This document shows, in pieces, positions 50,101 to 62,100 of a DNA stretch of 64,000 bases (position 1 is the first letter of the stretch; every line of letters begins with the position of its first letter). Source of the stretch: Equus caballus (taxonomy: Eukaryota; Chordata; Mammalia; Perissodactyla; Equidae); NCBI RefSeq assembly GCF_041296265.1, contig NC_091684.1, forward strand, positions 105,492,501-105,556,500. Reading direction: 5' to 3'. The notes under the pieces were generated by a model. It did not search any database. It was not told the DNA's origin and saw only the letters and a list, made by a program, of their open reading frames with translations. A program made the translations under genes and the position numbers.

Positions 50101-53100
50101 AAGATATATAGATGGCCAGGGAGCACATGAAAAGATGCTCAACAACATTAGTCATCAAGGAAAAGCAACTCAACCACAATGAGATACCACTTCACACCCA
50201 CTAGGATGGGTAAAATCAAAAAAAGGGACAAAAGATGGTGACGAGGATATGTGGAGAAACTGGAACTCTCATACATTGCTAGTGGGAATGAAAAATGGTA
50301 TAGCCATTTGGGAAAACAGTTTGGTGATTCCTCAAAAAGTAAACACAGTTATCATATGACTCAGCAATTTCATTTCTAGGCATATGCTTGAGAATTAAAA
50401 ACATGTCTATACAAAATATTGTATATGAATGTTTATAGCAGTATTATTCATAATAGTCAAAAAGTAGAAACACCTCGAATGTCCGTCCACCAACTGATGG
50501 ATTAATAAAATGTAGTTTATCCATACAATGGTATATTATTGGCAACAAAAAGAAATGAAGCACTGAGACATGCTATACCGTGTACAAACCTTGAAAACAT
50601 GCCAAGTAAAAAAGCCACTTACAAGGACCACATATGGTATGGTTCCACTTAAAAGAAATATCCGTAACAGGAAACTCTATAGAAACAGAAAGTAGACAGC
50701 TGGTTGCCTACAGCTAAGAGGGTTGTGGAAATGGGGCGTGACTGCTAAAGGGTATGGGGTTTCTTTCTGGAGTGAAGAAAATGTTCTGGAATTAGTGGTG
50801 ATGGTTGCACAACTTTATGAATGTACTAAAAACCACTGAACTGCATACTTTAAAAGAGTTGATTGTATGGTACATTAATTATATCTCGATTATTAAAAAA
50901 GAACAAAAAAGCAAAAGAAAAACCCAAAAGACTATAAAACAACTGGTTACTACCCTTCATTTCTTTTTAACTGTTTTTATAAAATAGATGCTTGTCTATA
51001 GGGGCAACTAGGATGGGAGGATTGAGAGAGACCAGGATGAATTCTTCATCCAAGCTTGGAAGGAGAGAGACTCCAAGGGGAAAATTAACTGATGATAACC
51101 ACAGAGGAGAGGAAAAAAGATAAGATGAATGAGCTTCTGCAACAAGAGTGTGGGGACTGGTTTGGGTCCAAGAACCTCCTTCTCTTGGTTACCCTAAGAT
51201 GTAGTACCTTTGGTCCTCTTGAAGTTGTCCTCCAGACCTTCCACAGCTGACACAGAATGGCTTCTAGGCAACCCCCGCTTTACGGATCTCTTTGAAGGAG
51301 AAATCATTTCCCGGTTGAAGAGATTTCTTCGAACTTTGGTCACTTCTGAAAGCATTAAAAAAAAAAAAAGCCAAATATTATTGCTAATAAATGCCTTATC
51401 TGGGAAGAGAAAGAAATCCAAAACAGAGAAGCTATTTAAGGAAACTATCCTACAGACTGTTTTCTACATTCACATTTACTAATAGGATTTCCTTAAATAT
51501 TATATTCACATGGTACATTAAAACTATTTGCTCTTACAAATTCAACTTAAATCCAGCTTTTCAGGAGTAAGGAAAGCCCACATCACTTAAATGAAAAGCT
51601 TCACTCATTGTAATACGGACATAACCCTTAAGAGAGAGGTTGGCTAATGTGGTCTTGGTCCTTTCACTGTATCCCAGCGTTAGGATGATTTCCTCACTCT
51701 GGGCCTCTCTGCTGCTTTGTATTCAGCTCAGCCTCAAGTAGAGAAACTGTTTTTCTCAAGTTCACAGATTTCACTCTTCTTCTCATAAGGATTTTACTAA
51801 TTTGCTAGCTTATTTTACATTTTCTTCCTAACTCCAGAACATGAGAGTTGTGACCATCTGGACTCAAAGTTAGGAAAACAGCTGAAGAGTCAAGAAATAC
51901 TTGTCAAAGCTGGCAGGAAGGCATGGTAATCTTAAGCAAGATGGCCTAGTGGAGAGGCCCCTCAAAAATTCACCAAGGGTAAATTGTTCTAAGAGCAAGT
52001 TATTTAAATAAAAACCAAATAAACCGGGATCGACCAACTGGGAGGAGCCCTTATGTTTATGTATCAACAACATAAATATTAATGTTAAGGACACTGATAA
52101 CACACAGCAAAGTTTCAAAAGTTTCTCTGTCTCCATTATGAGTCCCTGTTACCTGCGTTAGGCTCTCTGTGAAACTGATTTATGACCCCATAGCCAAATT
52201 TGACTTGTTACTTTCTCTTCTTCCCAAGTTTTTGAAAAGTTTGATATCCACAGAAAATTTCAAAGAACAAACACAGAGTTGTCACTAAAATTCACCACTT
52301 GTCAATATTTGTTTTTTCCCTCCACTTCTCTCTGTATTTGTACAATTTTCCACCCCTGAACACCACAGAGTAACTTGCAGACGTCACAACTCTTCAGCAT
52401 GTGTCTCCTAAGAACCAGGGCCTACTATCTAATCCACCTTTGAATTTCTCTCATTGTCTCAACAATATCCTTTATAGCTTTTTTTTCCCTTTCTAAATTT
52501 AAGATCCAAGTCGGGATCATGTAGTGCATTTAGCTATTGCACTAAAACTCCTTTCATCCAAACCAGTTTCACTGACCTTTTTGTTTTTTGGCTTTCATCA
52601 TAATGGCATTTTAAAAGAGGATTTCAGGCCAGTTATTTTGCGGAATGCAGTATTTTGAGACCATGTGAACATCTTATTCCCTTAGCACACAGTATTTGGA
52701 TATATTTCATTAACCAACAACTATACAAAACTCTAACTTATAACCATACGCAGCTGCCTAAGTACATGCAATCAAAACAAATTTGTCATTCTAATCAATA
52801 AACACAGGGTACACCGAGAAAAGAAAGTGTACCTTGTACTGTATCTTTCCCTGGGAGTGGAGGCTGCTGAAGGGTAGGGTGAGAATTCTCCTGAAAGAAG
52901 AGAAAATCCAGCAAGAAAATTTAAATAAGCATTCACTTAAAATATAACAATTGGGGCCAGCCCAGTGGTACAGCAGCTAAGTTTATGAGCTCCACTTCAG
53001 CGGCCAGGAATTCACCAGTTCAGATCTCAGGTGTGGACCTACGCACTGCTTATCAAGCCATGCTGTAGCAGGTGTCTCACATATAAAATAGAGGAAGATG

Positions 53101-56100
53101 GTCACAGATGTTGGCTCAGGACCAATCTTCCCCAGCAAAAAAGAAGAGTATTGGTGGCAGATGTTAGCTCAGGGCCAATCTTCCTTAAAAAACAAAAAAA
53201 TAAATGTATTAAAATATAAGAATAAAAATTCCACATGAAACCCTTTGACTCCTACAGTTCCACGTGTAGAAATCCACAACAGAAACAGTTGTTAAAATGC
53301 ACAAAAATAGATATGTTCCAAGGACACTAAAGGCTGTATTGTAAAAACACAAAATAAGAAACACCCTAAATACCCATAAAGAGTGAAACATAAATTACCA
53401 TACATCCATCCAAGGCAGGTATAAAAGAATTAGAAAGACCTGTAAGAATAGAGAAGGAAGGAAAGACCTATATATACTAACACAGAAAGAGGTCCATGGT
53501 GGGGAAAAAGTAGAAGAAACTGCAGAATAATAAGTATAGAAGGTTAGCCATTTGTAATGTTTATGGACATGTGTGTGTATAACAGAAGTGTGGACAGAAA
53601 AGGGCCTGCGAATACAAACAGCAAACTGTCATCAGCGATTACTTCTGAAGAACAGATGGAAAAGAACCACTCTAACTTTTAACTTTATATGATTTCAACT
53701 TTTTAATGATGATTATGTATATCTTTTATAAGTAAAAAATAAAAACCCATATAAATTAATTAGAGGATGGCTATACTCTGAGGAACTTCTCTGTATTAAA
53801 CTGCTATTTACTTGTTATTATAGTAGAGAATTCAAGAGTCTAAAGTTCAGATACCTCTCAAACAATGCAACTGTTTTTTCAGTTATGCCACCGTAATAAC
53901 TGAAGAATGAAGTATCACATGGGGCAGATGTTTGTGTTTTTTTATGAAGCAAAAGATTTTGCCCTGAGCTAACATCTGTTGTCAATCTTCCTTTTTTTCC
54001 CTCTCTCCCCAAAGCCCCAGTGCTTGGTTGTATATCCTGGTTGTAAGACCTCCTAGTTCCTCTGGGTGAGCCACCACCGCAGCACAGCAACTGACAGACG
54101 GGTGGTGGTTCTGTGACTGGGAAGCAAAGCTGGGCCGCCGAAGCAGAGCACGTGGGACTTTAACCACTAGGCCGTCAGGGCCAGCTCAACAAACGATGTT
54201 CTTCATTAACCAAAATCAAATCCTGATCTCAGTGAATCTGGTCTCATAGAATGAAACTTTCTTGGCCAATCTAAATCTAAGGTTTCAAAAAGGAGTGCTG
54301 GAAAGGACTGCAAATCACTGTAAAATCCAGTGAGAGGAGGTCTGACACCTTTTAGATTTCAGTCTCCAATCAGGAGTCCAAGATACATAAGATCTGCATC
54401 TTCTGCACTTATACTTACTAACGATACTAAGATAATGAGCAACACTAACTCTTTAAAAGAAATCCCAGGGCTAGCCCCGTGGTGTAGTGGTTAGGTTTGG
54501 CACACTCTGCTTTGGTAGCCTGCGTTAATGGGTTTGGATCCTGGGTGCAGACCTACACCACTCGTCAGCCATTCTGTGGCAGCGACCCACATATAAAGTG
54601 GAGGAAGACTGGTACAGATGTTAGCTCAGGGCTAATCTTCCTCAGGAAAAAAAAAAGAAATCTCACCTCCAATTCCAAAAGACAGTCATAAATCTCCAGA
54701 AACCAAGAGTGAACCGCTATTGTAATGATTGTTTCCAAAGCTAGTTCTCAAAGAATTTTAACTCTTCTCAGATAATTCATGCAGTTCAAAACTTTCAAAG
54801 CATTTTTTTCATTTCTTTCTTAGCAAAACATTAATTCTACTTAGTGAATAGACTCCAGTTGAGTTTCTTTTTTGTTTTGCAACCAATAAAAACCTCGTCT
54901 TTCCATCTACTGCCATAGAAAAACAACTGCCACCTTGCTTCTTGCTTCCTGAGAGTCCTTTTTTTAAAAAATTTGTTACATAAGTAAAACATATGTACTG
55001 AAGAGTACTTTCTGGTACGCAAAGTCCTATTATGATTGTACATTATTTTTCAAAGTCTCTTTGCTTATGTTAGTTATTATTTTATAAGTTTTCTTATCTA
55101 CATTAAAGATTTTTAAATTTTTTTTTATTATTTTTTTTTTTTGGAGAGGCACTTGGCCTTGAGCTAACATCTGTTACCAATCTTCTTCTTTTCGGTGAGG
55201 AAGATTGTCGCTGAGCTAACATCTGTGCCACTCCTCCTCTATTTTATGTGGGACACCGCCACAGCATGGCTTGATGAGCAGTGTGTAGGTCTGTGCCCGG
55301 GATCTGGGCCTGCTGAAGTGGAGCACACGAGCTTAACCATATGCCACGGGGCTGGTCCCTACATTAAAGATTTTAAATTAACTTATTTATTCCTGACTTT
55401 ACTTGCTGTTTTTCTTTATATTATCTCTAACTGTCACACTTTAGGGGAAAATGGTTAATCTTTAACAAATTTCTATTTCTTTATTTCTTGGATTACAGTG
55501 GTATACACATTCATAAAACTACCTCATTTATTTTTGTATCCTCCAATGTCCATTTCTTAAAAGTAGAGACACTGCCTTCCGTTGTTTATTGTATCAATTC
55601 ATGCCAAAGGAACAACTCTGGTAGTGTGATTTCTTGTCTCCTGGAAATGACTTACATTTTTTGTAGCTCTCTTGGACACTTTGGGAATTTCAATTTGTCG
55701 AAGATTCTGTGAAACGTCTGCAATACTTTTATGTCTTATTAATGCATTTTTCCTTTTGAAAATAGAAACAGAACAGTCAACATACAATCAATTCAGGTTA
55801 CAAAGCAGTTAAAGTAGAATGGAACTAGAGTTTAAAATAAAACATTATTTAAATAAAAGTTATCTTGGGGTTGGCCTGAATTTACAGCAAAACAAATCAA
55901 CCTCAGAATTTCTAAAAGTGACTACTATAGATTCAATTAGTTATGAACAACGAGACGAATCAAGAAAAACTTAAAAAATAAGCTGAAACCCTAAGCTTAT
56001 CTCATGAAAGGCTCCTAGTTCCTGGAGCCCCACATAGCAGTCAGGAAGGGCACTGTGGACTACACAATACATATTTGTCTATTCCTTGAATAATATAGAG

Positions 56101-59100
56101 TGTCAGATGCTCCTTGTTAGGAACTTCAACAACTGGCTTCTATGATTTAGAAATAAGGGCAACTATTAATTCCATCAATTATAGACAAAGACAACTGGAC
56201 TACGGTTTAAACATGCCCCTTGGCAGAATGGTAACAGGGCAAGTAAGTTCTTTAATTCCTTGAGCTCCTACCTTCTCTTCTTAGCTGATCTGGTACGAAG
56301 GTCCTCTAGCTGGTCAGATTCAGTGCCACCCGACACTGATCTATGCGAACTTGACAGAAGAGGCACAGAAGGAAGGGGTGATTTGCTCTCCTGTGTCATG
56401 GAGTCATCACTGAAAAAATCCATAGGAAGGACACCAGCCAGCTTCGGAGGAATTGCAAACCCTAGGCTGTTGTAAAGATTTCCGAGTGTCTTTGGGATAG
56501 AGTCAATATACCTGTGGAACAGATTGGTTAAATATGGAACATATGGAACACCATTCCACCCTCCTTATGCCCTTCCTCATCCAGCATGAGAAACAGTCCT
56601 TACAATTCCATAATTCTAAGACAATAAGACATATGTAAGTTCTTGGTAAAATAGTTTTAAAGTTAAATTAGTAGGTATCAAACTTACAATCGCAAAATTT
56701 CCTCCAGAAACTTTGCCAGGTATGCCGAATCCTCAGTTAAACACACCATGCGCAGCAAATCTGCCACCTGAAGGAGATTTTAGAAAATTGCCGCCTGCCC
56801 TCTGCAGGGAAGCTGAAAGCATCCACGGCTACCCCCAGCGGCACTGGGCTGTATACTTGCCTCCTCCACTATCCGCTCCATGTCATCTATGCTTTCATGT
56901 GCTGAAGGGCACTGCAGGCACAGCTCCAAACGAAGAAACACCTGAAGCTGGCACCTGGAGAGAAAAAGAGACTCAGTCATTTCTCCTTTAAGTGCTGCTT
57001 AACTGAAAGCTCCTTCCTTAAGCATAGATCTGTTTACATAAGAAACAAGAACCGAAAGGGAGAAGAACCAGTGCTTTCTCTAAATGACGACATGGCTATT
57101 AGGTCAACAGGCGACTCAAACTGCACATTACAAGAGCATAAGGAACCCGTCACAAAAGCCTCTTCGAGCAATCGGCAACCTATTTTAAACTGATACAAGC
57201 ACATCTTGGAGCTTTGCTTTATAGTGTGGCAAAAAAAAAAAGTCTTTACTCACTCTCTGACTTTATCTTCTTTATCCAGTTTTTTTCCTAGATTCTGTCG
57301 AAGACTTTTGCTAGTTTTTAAGAGGTTATTTTTTACTTGATTCAAGCAGTTCATCTGAAAATACAAAATTATTACATAGGAGAATATTAACTTATTTATC
57401 ATTCTTTCTTTCACAGCTGACTAATGGCCTAAGAAGGGAAATAAATTCCCTTACAAATTTTCCCCTTCTTTCATTTGAATGAAAAATAGTGACATGAATA
57501 TTCTTCTTTTATATCTTTAAAAAGAACATGGTAAAAGTATTTGAGAGTAAGTGGGCATGGATACAGCAAGTCTGCAGATTTGCACTTTCTTTAAAGGAAG
57601 ACCCCAGAACGTAGTTATGGAGAAGTCTAAGTACTCTAAACAACTCTCCTGTCTGCTTTAGAGAAGGAGCCTGGCTTTCGCCACCAACCACAAATAAAAA
57701 CGACAAAATGGTCTAAACAGTGGTTTGCAACATTCCTGTGCAGAAGAATCATCTAGGAAGTTTTTGCAAATATAGATGCCCCGGTCCCAACCCTGACAGA
57801 TCTGTTTCAGTTGCTCTGGAGGGAGCCAGGCATCAGCATTTTACAAAAATGATCTAGGTGACTGTAAAGTGCAGCCAGAGTTAAGAACCAGCGGCTTAAT
57901 TCATGCAGCTAGGACGAAGGTCGAGGTTTCTTTGGAAGAGAAGTACAGGTAATTACCACCCCCACCAGCTGTTTCCTTGATTTCTGCCTTTCCAGTTCAC
58001 CACGTCCACCTCCCAAGATCTGGAACTGTGCTCACCCCTTGCTCATCTTATCATTTTTTAATCATACACTGCATAACCGACATTTCCCAGACACGTGAAC
58101 CAAAGCCCCTAACAAGAACCAAGCACTACATCTATGACAAACAAGATCCGACTCTCTTACTTCTAACTCCTCGGCACCTCTGGCCTTGAGGAAGGCTTTA
58201 ATGGTCGAGATCATGTTCTGAGCACCTGAGTACAACCTCATTTCTCCTGTGGCCACAGTCTTTTGGTAATTTTCATGTATGTAAGACAGTAGCTCCTCCT
58301 CAGTTTTAAAATCTGTGAAAAACAAAGACATATTGATCATCACACCGAGCCGAAGTCCTTGTATTATTTAAGGCAGTGGCTGTCAACTGGGAATTTCTGC
58401 CTCCAGGGGCTGTCTGGCTGACTGAGTCGTCACAACTGGTGAGCAGAGGGATGTTACTGGCATCTGGTGGGCAGAGGCCAGGCATGCTGCTAAACATCCT
58501 ACAGTGCACAGGACGGCCCCACAACAGAGAATCATGAGATCCAAAACGTCAACAGTGTTAAGAGTGAGAAAGCACAGAGACAGCGATTAATTTTAAGGCT
58601 TTGCAAAACAAGTGTACATGTTATAAATTTAAGGGTAACCACTAATGGAAAAGAAATAAACTACATAACCTCCAAACCTAGAAGAAATGAAAAAGAGGAA
58701 TAAAAAAAACTTGATTAATCCCATGGCCTGCTAGAAAGGAAAAGAACCAAGAGAAGCACAAACTAAGACACTAAAATACACCTAAGCTTATGAGTAATCA
58801 GAATTACAAACATTTATCTTACAAAAACACTTGCTGATTAAAAGATAGGAACTGTCAAATTAGATTAAAAAAGTATGCATTTATAAAGACTATACCCAAA
58901 ACACAATGACAAAGCAACATTGGAATAAGGGAACAGAAAAAGATATTAAGCCAAACACTAACGAAAGGAAAGCTGGTGTAGCTATATTAATACAAGCAAA
59001 ATAAACTTTAAAGCTTAAAGTTATTAGAAATAAATAAAAAGTTATCATTACACATTGACAAAAGATATAATTACAAGAAAGATATAAACAATTTTGAACT

Positions 59101-62100
59101 TGTATGAACCTACAAGAAAGCCTCAAAATATATAATGCAAAAGTTGGAGAACTGCAGGGGAATTTTGACAAATCTACATGGTGAAAGACTGTAACACGAT
59201 ATCTCAGTTATGGGTAAAAGCAGAAAAAAATAAGAATGTTGAATATTCAAACATTAATGAACTTGAGGTAATGGACATGCAAAGAAGCAAATACCCAGCT
59301 ATTAAGAGAATATATATACATTATTTTCAAGTACATGTGGAATATTAACAAAACTTGACCACACATTAGACCAGAGTTTCAGCAAATATTAAAGAATCAT
59401 TATCTTACAGAGTACATCTGTGCACAGTCCGAAAATACTAAAAACTAATTAAAAAAATAAAGCACTCCCTTATATTATGTATGTTAGAAAATATTTAGAA
59501 CTGAGTATCAGTGAAAATGGAATATAGCAAACTTGTATAATGCAGTTAAATTTGTATTTAAAGGAAAAGTTACAGAGTTAAATTATCTTTTAAAGACAAA
59601 AAATTAAAAACCAAATAGCTAAGGGTCCAACACAAGAAATAACACAAGAGAGCAAATGCAAAAAATAAAGGATAAAATAAAGATAACATAAATGAATAAA
59701 ATAGGGAAAAAACCCAAAAGATCAACAGAAGCAAAGACAATTCTTTGAAAAGCCAATAAAACAGAGAAATCTATATCAAGATCAAGCAATTAAAAAAAGA
59801 AGAGAGAGAGACAAAAATAAACAATATTAGAGATGAAAAAATAGGGGAAGGCCCCATGGCTAAATAGTTAAGTTTGCGCACTCCACTTTGGTGGCCCAGG
59901 GTTTCGCCAGTTGGGATCCTGTGCGCAGCCATGGCACCACTCATCAGGCCATGCTGAGGCGGTGTCCCACATAGCAGAGCCAGAAGGACCTACAACTAGA
60001 ATATACAGCTATGTACTGGGAGGCTTTGGGGAGAAGGAAAAAACAGAGATTAGTAACAGATATTAGCTCAGGTGCCAATCTTTAAAAACAAAGAAATGAA
60101 AAAATAGAGCAGAATTTCAATTACTATTAAGAGGTATACGGTCGAGGTTCATTTTTTTCCATTTTTTGTCCAGTTGTTCCAGCACCATTTGTTGAAAAGA
60201 TTATCCTTTTCCCATTGAACTACTGGAGCAACTTTGTCAAAAATCAATTTACCATTGTTGTGCAGGAACATTTCTGGAAATAATCTAGTCCCGAAACTGT
60301 TAATATCGCATCGTCTTGAGTACATACTGTTATTTTTGCTCTCTCTTAGATGTATCATCCACATTCTTCTACCTTTACTAGCTCATTAAAGATGCTGTCT
60401 CACTCAAACTGATTATCATCTATGGATCTAGTACTCCACAGGAAAAAAATCGTTAAAGGAGCAGAAAACTTTCACTCTAGAATTTTTAAAGGAACTCAAA
60501 GATGACATCATGCAACTTTTGCCCAAAGTTCATAACCCATTGTCACCAGTCATCCCATAGGACTGGCACTGTCAGTGTGAGCTAAGAATGTACCCCCAAA
60601 ATAAGAGACTTACTGTAATTCAATCTATTTTCAAAAAAGAAAAGAGAACAAATAGGAAAATAAAAGCTACTGGATGAAATAATTCTGCCCAACTTTGAAA
60701 GATCTCAATAACCTCACCCTAGATTACTCACAAACACTTCCCCTTTATTCATAAATGCATAAAACTTCTTTAACCACTCATCCTACGGCCAAGCCCTGGC
60801 CCCTCCTCTTTGTGACTTTGCTTATGCCAGTCCCCCATCTAGCACACTGTTTTACCTTTCTGCCATCTGGACTCTGCTCATTCTTTTTTTTTTAGGCCAG
60901 GTTTGAATTTATTTATTTATTTGTTATTTTATTGAGGTCATAACAGTTTATAACATTGTGAATTTCAGGTCTACATTTTATCAGTTTCTGCACAGATTGC
61001 ATTGTGCCCACCACCAATAGTCCAATTTTTATCCATCATCATACATATGTGCCCCTTTACCCCTTTCACCCATCCCCCAACCCCCTTCCTCTCTGGTAAC
61101 CACTAATCTGTTCTCTTGGTCCACGTGTTTGTTTATCTTCCACATATATAAACTAGGCTCATTCTTCAGAGTCTAACCTGGGCTCCACTGACTGGCTCCT
61201 TAGAAGTCTCCCCAGCCTCTTCCAGCCCAAGACTGACCTCTTTTGTGATGCTTAGTATGTTTTTAACTCCCAAATGAGCAAGTAATTTCTCTTTTAGACT
61301 CTTGGCTCTCTTATGTATTAGTTTTTTAGTTCATTATATATATTACATATGTATCAATATATATGTGTTCTTATTGTTATCTTTGTTGCTGGATCATAAA
61401 TCTAAGAAGAGGACATTATCTTCTTTTTATTGTATTCCCCATAACATACTTTTGGGCATGCAGATATTCAATAAGTGTTCATTGAGGGATATGATTAAAA
61501 TTTATAAAAATATGAGGGTATAAAAGAGTAAACATAGAATTAGACACCAAAATGCTATGGAATTGAGGAATACCTTTAGGTTTGGAACTTCTTAGTGTCC
61601 TTCCTCTGTTTTCCAATTTGTCTGCTGTTCTTCCCCCAGCTGTCTTTTGGATCCCTTTCTCCCCAGCTGCGTCTGGACTGCCATCTGGATGTAACTTCTG
61701 AGCCTTCACGTTCAGCCTCGCAACATTCAGCATCTTTAAGGAACGGCACATGGTGTTCATCTTCTGTCTCACTGGAGTACGAGGGACGCCTCCTATCAAA
61801 ATGACATGGGAAGAAACGTAAAACAACTTTTACTTCTATAGACTCAAGAACTACTTTAACTCAAATACAATATTCTGTGAAAGAATAGTGAAAAGAAGTA
61901 TATCCTTCAGAATGAGCTGAATTAGGCAGTTAACTCTCCTTCTACCTACAACAAGGGTAGAAAGAGAGCTCTTCTTTTAACTGAAATCTAGGAACTAAAC
62001 ATGTCAATGTTATTAGATGATTTTTACATAAGACAAATGCCAAACAGACTCATTTTGGTGTTCCCAATGTCAGAGTTGTCATATAACTCTTCTGAAAGAC

